NCBI RefSeq assembly: GCF_034140825.1
Contig: NC_089043.1
Span: forward strand, 25,160,001-25,224,000
DNA: 64,000 nt
Source: Oryza sativa Japonica Group
Lineage: Eukaryota; Streptophyta; Magnoliopsida; Poales; Poaceae
Direction of reading: 5' to 3'
Numbering within the stretch: position 1 is the stretch's first letter; each line of letters begins with the position of its first letter. The notes beneath the pieces were generated by a model. That model made no database searches. It saw only the letters and a list, made by a program, of their open reading frames with translations, and had not been told where the DNA came from. Both the position numbers and the translations under genes were made by a program. This document shows positions 36,268-46,266 of the stretch, one piece after another.

Positions 36268-36739
36268 GCAATTAGGACATATTACTTGTAATTAGTGCAT
36301 CAGTATTCATGAACATGGAGGTGTGATGAGTTGTAACGAGGCATCTTCTCGGATAAATAGTGCACTAGTTTGATCCTTTCTTCTTCCTTTCCCAAAAGGA
36401 TATGCCTCCTTGGACCTCCTGCCTATATGAAGATGTGTTAGATTTCTCATGACCTGCTGCTGTCGACTTGTCGGTGTATGATACTTGAGCATGCCCATTT
36501 GACAAAATAGATAAGTATGTTAGAACAAGCATCAATTCTCTCGGATCTTGGACTTGGAATGCACTATGAACTTTACAACATGATGTTGTGATCCAGCCAT
36601 CAGTGATGTCAAGCAGTAAAACTTAGTCAATGCCAGATACTTATTTGTTGGAACCAATCTCGGTCTTTGTCTCTTACCAAGCAGTATATCACTCTTTAAC
36701 TCTGAAACCTCCCCCACGTTGCATTGCACCTCTCTTCAT
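36268..36739 (+). other. 3' flank of the rhodanese gene
   Basis: This holds the presumed 3'UTR (ATTACTTGTAATTAGTGC after the stop) and then unannotated sequence. I see no coding signal. Confidence 0.35.
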
Positions 36740-37814
36740 ATGAATAAGCCGTCGTTGAAACGAAACGAAACGAAACAATTTAGCGATGAAAATTAGCAGG
36801 ACAGTTCAGATTATCCCCCTCTTCGTTCCTGCAAAGAGCGCAGGGCTATCTCCTTGTAAATTCCTCTTCGTTGATGAACGAATACTTTGTCTGAATTTAA
36901 TACTGTAAACTCTTCCAAAGAAATACTTCTCTTTTCTTCAGAAGGTAGCAGTTTGCATTTCCAATTCTGCCGAAGTTGGACATGGCAGAGACCTGCTGCT
37001 TAAAAAGGAAAAATCAATCCAAGGACAGCTTTGTCCCATTTGCCGAGTGCACAGTGCTAGCTCGTCATCTAAATATCCGATACAGATAACAGCAGAACAG
37101 CGAGCGACTACAGAAATCCACCGATAGCAAAATAGGAGTAGAACAGCAAAGTGCAAATGCTATATCAGGCTTAACTCTGAATTTCTGAAACCTCCTTCAC
37201 ACTGCACCTCTTCTGAACTCTGAAATCGGCCTTGCTGAAACAAAACAAAACAGTGGTGTAGAAGGCTAGAAGCGGCAACTTGTGATCTGATCTCCTGTCT
37301 GATCTGTGAACAATGTAAAATTACTAAAAACTTATTCTGCTAATCGATCGCCCTGAGTAAATTTGCAAGGGTGAATCACCCTTCCCATGCACGCACAATT
37401 CTTTTTGCTCCTCTGAAGATATCTGAACAACGTATAACCTCTTTAATTTCGACTTTGATCTTGACAATGGAGAAGCCATTGCTCAAACAGAACAGTTTGG
37501 CGATGAAAATTAGCAAGATGATTCAGAGTATATTCCCCTCTTCGTGCAAAGAGGGCACATATGCTCCTCGATTGGAGTTTCTCCGTCTCGATCGGTCACC
37601 CACGACACGACGTGCTCGGTGCGGTGCTCGTCGGAGAAACCTACCACGGCACCACCCCTCCATATTCCAAAGCGTTCGTCAGCTCTGCCGCTGCCTCCGC
37701 CATTGCCATCCTCGTCGAGCTCTGACGGCCATGACGCTGTATCAGTGTCAGACTCCGGATTACACCCGCGATCACTGGACGAACACAAACAAACGAAGGG
37801 AGTTTGGCATTTAA

Positions 37815-38115
37815 GGCCCTGTTTGTTTCAGCTTAATATTATTATAATCTAAATTATAGAATTAGATTACTATAAGCTGAATTATAATAAGTCGACATAG
37901 AATAAGCTGTTAGCTGTTTGTTTATCTGGATTATTAGCTGTTTGTTAGTTGTTAGCCATCCAATAATCTAGAAAAAGCACCTTTATAGTGGCTTACCAGA
38001 TTATAGTAATTTGGCTTATAGATTGTAATAATCTATCATAATAAGCTATCTATTTGTTTCAGCTTACTCCTAATAATTCAGATTACAATAATTCTAAGCT
38101 GAATCAAATAGAGCC
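37815..38115. mobile_element. Tourist-like MITE, 301 bp
   Basis: The ends GGCCCTGTTTGTTTCAGCTTA and, inverted, GGCTCTATTTGATTCAGCTTA are flanked by TAA on both sides. The interior is AT-rich with repeated AATCTAAATTAT-like words and no ORF. The TAA duplication fits PIF/Harbinger. Confidence 0.75.
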
Positions 38116-38233
38116 TAAATCCTATTGATCGACATTTCGACATCTTCGAAATGGAAATGACATCGTCAGGGATCATTCACTGCGAAAGACTGAAATTCTA
38201 TACGAAGATGTGCAAGATTTCTCGTGGCATTTA

Positions 38234-38754
38234 GGGCCTGTTCACTTTGATACCATTTTAAACCATACCATTTTTTTAGCAAATTTGCTAAAAAAAATGT
38301 CTAAGTTTAGTTTATTGCCAAATTTGATAATTACATAAGAAATCATGCTAAATTTTTGGTAATATTGCCATCTTATCAAAATTTTGACATAGCCAAAATT
38401 TGGTTAGGTTTAGGGCATGTTTACTTTGATGCCATTTTCTACTATACCATTTTTTTTTTGGTAAAGTTGGCAAAAAAAATGTTTACAAGCCTGTTCACTT
38501 TGATGTCATTTTCAAACTTACCAAATTTTGGTAAAGTTGCTAAAAAAGTGGCTATATTTAGTTTCTTGCCAAAATTTTAGCTGGTAAGGTTGAAAATAAC
38601 ATCAAAGTGAACATGCTCTACATTTAGTTTGTTGCCAAATTTGATTAATATATAAGAAATTCTGCCAAAATTTAGGCAATATTGCCATCTTATCAAAATT
38701 TTGATATTGTTAAAACTTGATAAAATTTATTTTGGCTACAATCTGAACATGCCC
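38234..38754. mobile_element. Nested cluster of Tourist-like MITEs (GGGCxTGTTCACTTTGAT family)
   Basis: The outer ends GGGCCTGTTCACTTTGAT and CTGAACATGCCC are flanked by TTA. Inside, 38413-38618 starts GGGCATGTTTACTTTGATG and ends ATCAAAGTGAACATGCTC, and a further GCCTGTTCACTTTGATG start lies at about 38489. The AATTTTGGTAA and ATTGCCATCTTATCAAAATT words recur in direct orientation. This looks like at least one copy of the family inserted into another. Confidence 0.65.
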
Positions 38755-38947
38755 TTATTTTGCCCATTAATCTCTGTAGCCTACTAGCCTTGCCGGAGTA
38801 GAAGTATCTCATTTCCTTTCTGAGTTGTAACGAGTCCGAGCCCGAGTTCGATCTGGCAGCACGGAGTTATCATATATTCCAACCCGGTCGCGGCGGAGGT
38901 ATCGCAACCAAACCTTAGCAGCAGCATCTCTCACCATCGTCATCGTC

Positions 38948-39388
38948 ATGAGCAGCAGCAACATCTTCGAGGACGACGAGATCGAGGCGGCGTTCGCGGC
39001 CGGGGCGATGCCGCCGGAGTGGCGGCGGAGGCTGGTGGCGTCGGGGCAGCTGGACGAGCGCGGCGGCGACAAGATCGCGGCGGACATCGCCGCCGCCGGG
39101 ACGACGTCCCGCCCGAGCTCGGGGTTCGCCTGGTCCAAGGGTGCCATGGCGTTCGCGGCGTTCGACGTCGTCGTGGGCGCGCTGCTCCTGTGCCTGGGCG
39201 TGGCTGGCATCCTCTCCGCCGGCGAACACCACCACGGCGACGGCAAGAACGCGGTGGTTGGGGGCCTGCTCGTGCTAGCGATGACTGCAGTGGTAGCCAG
39301 GGTTTGTGAGTACGAGCGGAGGCGGGGAAAGATGCGCAGGTTGCAGGCGCGAATTGTCCTCGAGCGCTCTCTGCTTCCTCCCGTTTAA
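38948..39388 (+). CDS. Small membrane protein with two predicted helices, unknown function
   Basis: A single-exon frame of 146 aa starting MSSSNIFEDDEIEAAF, not matched to any family I can name. The N-terminal half is acidic, then basic around PPEWRRRL. Two hydrophobic segments follow: AMAFAAFDVVVGALLLCLGVAG (about residues 66-87) and AVVGGLLVLAMTAVVARV (about 99-117). A very basic tail (YERRRGKMRRLQARI) comes next. The frame is intact, of high GC content unlike the surrounding AT-rich DNA, and ends with TAA before a plausible 3'UTR. The CATCGTCATCGTCATG context is compatible with initiation. It could be a grass-specific or recently arisen gene. Confidence is moderate because no homologue comes to mind. 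Confidence 0.55.
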   Translation: MSSSNIFEDDEIEAAFAAGAMPPEWRRRLVASGQLDERGGDKIAADIAAAGTTSRPSSGFAWSKGAMAFAAFDVVVGALLLCLGVAGILSAGEHHHGDGKNAVVGGLLVLAMTAVVARVCEYERRRGKMRRLQARIVLERSLLPPV

Positions 39389-39446
39389 AAGGCCAAAATT
39401 TACAATGTTTTACATGCCTAATCCTTCTTTATAATCGACAAGAGTG

Positions 39447-39633
39447 AAAGTTGATCTCAGTAGCACCCCAAGGTTCTGAGTTCAAATCTTTATAAGAGCG
39501 AATTTCAGATTGGATTATTTGAGAGCTAAGTTTCATGTTCGATAGGATAAGTTCTTAATTTAAAAAGGTTGTATATATCCGATTGGATATAGAGGCTGGG
39601 CAAAAATACCCTTCTCACAAAAAATATAAAAAA
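39447..39633 (+). mobile_element. 5'-truncated tRNA-derived SINE
   Basis: The sequence from GATCTCAGTAGCACCCCAAGG through TATATATCCGATTGGATA to the A-rich tail matches the SINE at 48021-48220, but the box-A end is missing. It is bounded by AATCGACAAGAG(T/C)G at 39433-39446 and 39634-39647, a 14-bp target duplication with one difference. It lies in the 3' flank of the 146-aa gene. Confidence 0.75.
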
Positions 39634-40729
39634 AATCGACAAGAGCGCAAGCTGCGATGATTGTGTAATCGATTTGTTGAAACAAAAACATTACACGAAC
39701 GAAAATTACTGAACATTCAATCTGCTGGACGTATCAATCGATCGATCACCCATCCCATGCACGCGTAATTATTCATTTTTCTTCTCTGATGGAGAAGGCG
39801 ATTGCTGAAACAAAATAGTTTGTCCATGAAGTTTAGCAGGAGATGATTCAGAGCATATTCCCTCTTCCTGCAAAGAGGGTTCGTACAGGCTCGTCTCCTT
39901 CGCAAACTCCTCCTCGTTACTGACTTTGATTTACTGGTCGAACAATTTCTTCTGATTTTAATCCTGTTAACTCTTCCAAAGATTGCTGCTGGTATCATCT
40001 ACTGCCTACTGATCTACAGCTGCTAGCCATGACAGACAACCGGATTCTGCTGCTGGCATGACGATGATACAGCAGCAGCAAAGGGTGGTCGAAGATTAGA
40101 ATTTCATCCCAAATAATACTGATCAAGGGGATTCGGAGAATAATGTTTTGAACAAGATGGGTTTCGGTGCTGTAAATTTAAGCCATTCCAGGAGGAGGAT
40201 TTCACCTCAAATTAGTTATTCTTTTGGATGCATCAAAAGAATCAAGGTGAAGATTTTGGCATGATCGTCTCATACAAGCACTTCACTTCAGAGTGTCTTA
40301 ATTGAGAATTGAACGGGAAACCTGCATGACCCCAAAGGTAGGAACAAACGGACATGCAGCAGACATTAGCCAAGGCCCAAGGGGTTCGGAGATTAAAACT
40401 CCGACCCTCATTGACATCATCTGCCGGAATGGTGAAACCATCAAAACCCCCAAAATTTAATACTCTAACATCAAAATCGGGCCAATACAAAATGGGTCAA
40501 TACAATTTCCATGCACAGTGCGACGGTCAGTTCAGTACTCGGCTTCCCTCTCTGTAACGTGTGTTTGGGCGGTTGTCACATGGTTCGGGGTGTGTGCTCT
40601 GGTGCACTTCCTTTATCGACAGCCAGCTGCCGATGTAAAACTTTTCAGGTAACCTTTTTTTCTTCAATCTTAATCACATTGATTGACCTCCTTCAGTCAT
40701 TCTAGGAAAAAAAATTGCCACGCACATCA

Positions 40730-40950
40730 GGACCGATACGTTTGGGCCACAGTGGAACCCCGACCTATCCATATTGGGCTGTAACGTGGTTGCCAAGTAC
40801 ATGCGGCCCGTTACGGTTTGGGACGGATTGGGATTCCGATGTACATGTGGCCCATCTAGCTTAAATTAGGCCTACTTACGTGTGGGCCTACTTAAATTGG
40901 GCCGGAACGGGATTTCAGCGGTGCGGCCCATTCGACTTTGCGACGCACTC
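40730..40950. promoter_or_regulatory. Cluster of GGGCC/GGCCCA motifs without an obvious gene
   Basis: Within about 220 bp there are TTGGGCCAC, TTGGGCTG, GCGGCCCG, GTGGCCCA, TAGGCCTA, GTGGGCCTA, TTGGGCCGG and GCGGCCCA. In rice such density marks promoters of broadly expressed genes. No convincing coding frame starts within 1 kb on either side, so this may be the promoter of a lost or non-coding transcript. Confidence 0.4.
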
Positions 40951-41008
40951 GCAGCCGTTGGATCCCCTTCAGCACCACGTGGTGCGGACATGCGGTCTTG
41001 TTCACAGC

Positions 41009-41524
41009 TAGGGGTGGAAAAAAAAACTCAGGCTTGTGAGCTCAGCTCAGGCTTGGCTCGAGCTTGGTTGGCTCGGCTCGGCTCGTAAACCAAACGAGCC
41101 AAGCCCAAGCCTCCTTTTCAGCTCGTTGCTGAAATGAGCCGAGCCGAGCTAGCTCGCTAGCCGCTTGTTTTGGCTCGCGAGCCTAGGCCATCATGTATTT
41201 ATATCGATTATTTTATCTTTTGTGGCGTTATTATTTATCAAATTGAAATTTATCATTAAGATTTTGAAGAATTGAATATATATATATATATAAACTTATT
41301 TAAATTTTACATGTTAATGATTTATTCTTGCATTTTTTAATAATTATAAAATATATATGAAGAGGTGTTTCGACAAGAATACTTGCAAGCCAGCTTGAGC
41401 TGGCTTGAGCCAAGAAACGACCCGAGCCAAGCTCAAGTTTTAGCTTGTTTCCCTAACTAAGTCGAGCCGATCCAAGTCTAGTTTGTTGCGAGCCACTGCA
41501 AGGCTCGGCTCGTTTTCACCCCTA
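41009..41524. mobile_element. hAT-type non-autonomous element, 516 bp
   Basis: The ends TAGGGGTGGAAA and TTTTCACCCCTA form the terminal repeats, flanked by TTCACAGC at 41001-41008 and 41525-41532. That is a perfect 8-bp target duplication, as made by hAT transposases. The subterminal regions are packed with GGCTCG/CGAGCC words in both orientations (many copies), a likely transposase-binding array. The centre is AT-rich with a (TA)n run at 41278-41292. No ORF. Confidence 0.85.
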
Positions 41525-42010
41525 TTCACAGCATGCCATGATGAATTCACCTCTCAAACATGTAAATTTAAATTCAACCTCTTGATATTGTAAAAAAAAA
41601 CAAATTAAACGTGGAGTAGTATATGTGCATATTCAAAATCATATTTGCTTTTGTTCTCGACTTGTAAAAGTCATAATTAAATTTATATATTTATGGAGTG
41701 ATGTATTACGATTAGTTTATGTTATTAAATTCTTGCAAAAAAATATAATTATTTAAATTATATGGAAATAATAAGAGAACCTTCCCTCCAGAGAATTTAA
41801 AAAATAAGGGGACCTGTGATGTCTCTGTCGGTGCCATCGACTATATGATCTGTGACAGTGTAAAACTTTTCAACATTTTAATCTGCTGGACCTATCAATC
41901 GATCGATCACTATTCCTTCCAATACATGCACTATTCCTTTTTTTCCTCTCTGAAGATATCTGAAGAACGCATAACCTCTTTTCGGCTTTGCTCTTGATCA
42001 TCATCATTAT

Positions 42011-42793
42011 CGGGATCTTAAGCTTTGGACTCTCGCACGCAAAGAGCTGCCACAAGCCCACAACTTGTCGAAGAAAGAAAAATCCGGGCCACGCATGATG
42101 TCTCGCAAAATTGTGTGATCTTCCTTGAGAAAGTGCATCCTGCAATCTAACGATTTACAGGTCCTCCTGACTTTCTGCAGTGTGCACACCGAAGTGTATC
42201 TAAGCTCAACTTTGGATCTTATTTATTGTTCAGGTTAATCCGAGTGAGACATTAATCACTTCGTATCATCAAGTTTTAATCCACAAATTTTCGCCAAATT
42301 CAGATGAAGATTTACAATTATTATAATAGGTGGATATAGCATCTTTTAAATCAAGGGTCAGATTATCTATAAAACTAAAACATTTTTTAAAATCAGGAGA
42401 ACTTGTTGAAACTTCACCATCTACAGCTAGCCACGGTCACAGATACTTAGCGACAGATTATCGTCTTGTCACTTGCCAGAGACACAACTCTGAAAAACTA
42501 CTACTTCATCACTTCTGCAAAAAGGTTTAGATCAGTGTAACTGAAGAATGGAACAGGGACAGTATGCAGCAGAAAGTGCAACGGATCGTTGCTTTTGCAT
42601 GCCATCTTTTTCTGTGGCCTCAAATGTATAATGAAAAGGAGGAAGATTGATTTGATCCGTCCAAGGAGACCTATCATGTGATTCCTCTGCTCACTGGGTA
42701 GCTTACAGGAGGAGCAAAATGGAGGTTTCAAGCAGGTTGGACTTGGAGTACGAGGTCTCTGAAGTTTATACTACTAGTAGTAGTATTGAGTAG
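42011..42793. other. Gene-free stretch
   Basis: On the minus strand, 42189-42007 reads CRMHFLKEDHTILRDIM and FSFFDKLWACGSSLR, somewhat protein-like, but it matches no family I know and has no clear gene structure. The rest is AT-rich without a signal. Confidence 0.3.
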
Positions 42794-43046
42794 CGGGAAA
42801 ACCACTCACAAAAACCGGATCAATGCTTATTATTATTATTATTTTGTGAAAACCGTTTAAAATTTGTTGACTGCCGATGAAATATGATCAAATTTTGTAA
42901 AATATTTAAAATCCAGTTTGAATATATATTTTTTTGTTAAACTTGAATGGAAAACCAAGCGGTTTAATTTGTGTTCCCGAGCCAAGCCAGGGAGATTTAG
43001 TTTTTAGGGAAACCGACTGGTTTTTATTGGTTTTTGTAAACCCTGC
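42794..43046. mobile_element. Small DNA transposon remnant with terminal repeats
   Basis: The left end CGGGAAAACCACTCACAAAAACC and the inverted right end CAGGGTTTACAAAAACC resemble each other (shared ACAAAAACC). The flanks are TGAGTAG on both sides (42787-42793 and 43047-43053). It is about 253 bp and AT-rich with no ORF. The superfamily is not assigned. Confidence 0.45.
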
Positions 43047-43961
43047 TGAGTAGTAATAATGTACACTTCATCTAACTGATTTACGAATGTACGCCTAAAA
43101 TTGGCAAAACAATGTGGGAACTTTCATTTTTTTTTTCACAATATTGGTTGAAGTTCCACCCCTAGATGAATCAACCAAAAAGACATGCATTGCAAATCTG
43201 GCTTTTTGCATCGGGAAGCGCGCATCTTACTACCATTAGCTCAGGAGCAAAGGACCAAATTCGTTAAGAGTAATATATATGGAAATAATTTTGAAGTTAT
43301 TTAGTACTACACATAATTATATTTGGAACAAAAAATTGCTGAATGCTCCCAAAATTCAGTTTGCGTGCTGCACAGGAAGCTCACATCACATTCCTAAATG
43401 GAACAGACAGGAGTCCCCATCCACAGCAATTCTCTCAAATTTGTTGCTTCACATTTCCATTCTACACCAGCCTCAAACTCTGAACCGGAGGGGACTCACC
43501 AATCCAAAAGTTGATAATCAATAACAGCTTCCTTTTTTTCCAGGGAAACACAGCAAACTGTACGCATCAGTATGGTCGGTGCTCAAGCTTCTCACTTAGA
43601 GTCACTGGTCTCGATCACATAGATTCGCCACATTTTGGCTTTTTTTGACATGTCTCAAACAATGAGAGAGAAAGAGAAATGAAGAGAACATGCTGTCTTT
43701 CAGGCAGATCACAGGAGAATTTTGTGTTGTCCTCTTGCTAGATTGGCATGAAGAGGGCGTTGTTGCAGTTGAGTGTATCGGTCGCCAGATACGTATGTGC
43801 ACTGATTTTGATCCTTGAAATTGATTTAGTCTTAAATAATTTATCTGGAGGTATACTCATTTCTCCAAGTAATAACTGGACTAATAAGTATTTGCATTTT
43901 TTTTATTTAGTCTTAAATTTCTTGATGTGCACATTTAAAAAGATGATTTCCCTATACAATA
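43047..43961. other. Gene-free stretch
   Basis: AT-rich sequence without coding signal or clear element ends. Confidence 0.3.
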
Positions 43962-44345
43962 CTCCCTCAATTCCATAATATAATGCACAACTCAATTTTT
44001 TTTCAAGATGTTTTATAATATAAGGTGTGCATACACAAATGCAATTAATTAGCCCATCTTCTCCACTAAATTATTATCTTTTAAAATTCTCTACTTTTAA
44101 GATCTCTAATTATATTGGGTGCATGTATTATACTACCTCCGTTTTAGGTTATAATACTTTCTAGCGTTGACCACATTCATATAGATGTTAATGAATCTAG
44201 ACATCTATTGATCTATATGAATATGGGCAATGCTAGAAAGTCTCATAACCTAAAACAGAGAAAATATTTATTAGGGTGATCTAAACTAGGGAGATTGTCT
44301 TTAGCCTTTGTAAGGTGATTGTGTCTTATTTTGAAATGGACGGAG
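43962..44345. mobile_element. Stowaway-like MITE interrupted by a second MITE
   Basis: The outer ends are CTCCCTCAATTCCATAATATAATG and, inverted, CTCCGTCCATTTCAAAATAAGAC, with TA flanks. The two halves are separated by the element at 44133-44264. The outer element is therefore older than the inner one. Confidence 0.7.
44133..44264. mobile_element. Inner Stowaway MITE
   Basis: About 132 bp with arms CTACCTCCGTTTTAGGTTATAA and the complement ending CATAACCTAAAACAGAG, TA at both sides, and the CTTTCTAGC word near each end. It is related to the MITEs at 26637 and 59179. Confidence 0.75.
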
Positions 44346-44654
44346 TATTAAAATCTGTCAAAAAGGGATATCCAACCAGCAAGTATCAGCGTTAAGAGCA
44401 TTATCTGGTTTCCCCAAAAAAAGAGCACTATCTGGTTACCATTTCGGAATAAATACTATCAATGCTTTCCTTTTTCTGCTCAGCTTTCATCAACCGACGA
44501 GATAATTAGTAACCGGGATCAACCGGTTCAGTTTCTCTTACTAGTAGAAAAATCATAATCCCTATCAATAACTGGGAATTCAGGACACATTCCTTTTTTT
44601 TTTTACATATTATAAATCATCACGGGCACATTTACTGAAACTCCTAAACCAGTA

Positions 44655-44912
44655 CTCCCTTCATACTAGTAAAGGAAGTTGTTTTAGACAGCGATACGGT
44701 CTCTAAACACAACTTTAACTCCTTATTTCTATAAAAATATTTATTGAAAAATGATATATGTATACTTTTATGAAAGTATTTTTCAAGACAAATCTATTCA
44801 TATAATTTTTACATTTTTAAACTCAACACCTTAAGAGTTATTCATGATTTATATTTCCAATGTTTGACTTAAACATTGTCCTAAACGACTTCCTTTATGA
44901 GTACGGAGAGAG
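44655..44912. mobile_element. Stowaway-type MITE, about 258 bp
   Basis: The ends CTCCCTTCATACTAGTAAAGG and, inverted, CTCTCTCCGTACTCATAAAGG are each followed by AAGT(T/C)GTTT; TA flanks both. The interior is AT-rich (TATTTATTGAAAAATGATAT). Confidence 0.75.
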
Positions 44913-45285
44913 TATTTCTTAGATAACTTTATAAAATTGATTGTTTAACTTTCTAATATTTAATTCTTTTGCATCTCTGCCCTCAAATAATTGCGATAAA
45001 CTCAGTCATCCATGAGAACTTTAGAACACAGCCTACTCGTGGATCTTACATCTTGGGTCCTAGTGCTACGTATCATTCTAGTGGCCTTGTTGTTTCTCTC
45101 ATGCTCTTGGGTAACCGCTGCATGTGACCACACCACACCGAGCACAGAAGGTGTTTCTGAATGTCTGCCTGCCCGTGTAACCCATCAAAACATACCTTTG
45201 GCCTCACCTCTGTCTTACCACCGCTCCCGTGACCCCTACATTTTGTCCCACCATAACCTCTCTCTAATTACCCTCCAAAATTGTA

Positions 45286-45513
45286 CTACTTCCTCCTAAT
45301 GTATGAAACCGTTAACTTTTTATTAATGCTTAAACATTCACCTTATTAAAAAATTTATGTAATTATCATTTATTTTATCGTGACTTGATTTATCATATTT
45401 ATTCTTTAAGCATGACATAAATATTTTATATTTGCACAAAAAATTTAAATAAGACGAATGGTCAAACGTTGTTCGAAAAGTCAATGGTGTCATACATTAT
45501 AATACGAAGGGAG
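45286..45513. mobile_element. Stowaway-type MITE, same family as the one in rhodanese intron 4
   Basis: The left end CTACTTCCTCCTAATGTATG and the inverted right end CTCCCTTCGTATTATAATGTATG are flanked by TA. The arms share GTTAACTTTT/GTTGACTTTT-like and GACGAATGGTCAAAC words with the element at 35155-35388. Confidence 0.75.
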
Positions 45514-46175
45514 TAATAATTAGGACATATCAGCATAACTTGTACCCCCATCCGAAGATACAACTACTTCTTGTTCCATTTTTAAAAAAAAACAAAGTAC
45601 AAAACGCATACACTTATATAAGCATGTGCACGCTCACCACTCATATGAGCACACAACACGTACGCCCTATCCCTGTGAGCGCTTTCAAATATTGGTCCGA
45701 TAAATTTTAAGATTCATGAAGTCACTACTCACTACAGACGATTTGTTGTCAATAGAAACGTCAGTTACCATTTTTCTTTAAAAAATAGCTGTAAATGCGA
45801 GCACCTATGTCAGATATAAAATTTGAACAGTTGGATAGACAGTTTCCACCTCTAGAAACATAGTCAGTTGAGTTACACTCACTTTGCCTCTCATTCTGTA
45901 TCTGGACACATATATTTGGAAATGTAATAATTTCTTACTATGTATTTAGACATATATATTTCTAACTTTTAGTCATATATATATCTAGACATATACATAT
46001 ATTTCCAATTTATATTTTGAGACGAATTTAGTAAAGCATTTATTATTTCTCTATATAAAAATCCCGTACATAATTGCATATCAGAATATAGTATCTGTGT
46101 TAATTACGTATATATCTGGAGCCATAATCCAGCCGTGAGCTAAGCTTGCCGTTTGCTGGCTAGTGAAGAATGCGT
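45514..46175. other. Upstream region of the GH9 gene
   Basis: AT-rich sequence with many ATATATTT words between the MITE and the GH9 promoter. No coding signal was seen. Confidence 0.35.
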
Positions 46176-46186
46176 GCTATAAATAC
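46176..46186 (+). promoter_or_regulatory. TATA box of the GH9 gene
   Basis: GCTATAAATAC lies about 85 bp before the ATG at 46267 and is close to the plant TATA consensus. It would place transcription start near 46210, giving a short 5'UTR. Confidence 0.6.
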
Positions 46187-46266
46187 GAAGCCCCACGAGA
46201 GCTATAGCTATCTCAGTGTGCTCACGTCACGTGCATGCTCTAGTGAGGCGGCGAGTGTTCGACGAC

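Larger units (their letters stand above)
36740..42010. repeat. Four diverged copies of one local sequence
   Basis: Related segments occur at about 36740-36960, 37160-37560, 39690-39990 and 41860-42000. Shared words include CAATCGATCGATCAC (copies 3 and 4), CCCATGCACGC (2 and 3), GAAGATATCTGAA and CGYATAACCTCTTT (2 and 4), GCGATGAAAATTAGCA (1 and 2), and CTGTWAACTCTTCCAAAG (1 and 3). Order within the copies is kept. Between them sit younger MITEs, a SINE and the gene at 38948. I do not recognise the ancestral sequence. It may be the remains of a tandemly duplicated gene, since the frames read on the minus strand near 37510-37790 and 42007-42189 look faintly protein-like. Confidence 0.55.

Noticed and set aside
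42007-42189. Minus-strand 60-residue frame that looks somewhat protein-like
   Set aside because: Too short, no family, no splice partners found; kept only as part of the duplicated-sequence finding.
45012-45299. 95-aa frame upstream of GH9 with a hydrophobic start
   Set aside because: No homologue comes to mind, AT-rich context, and it ends inside a MITE.
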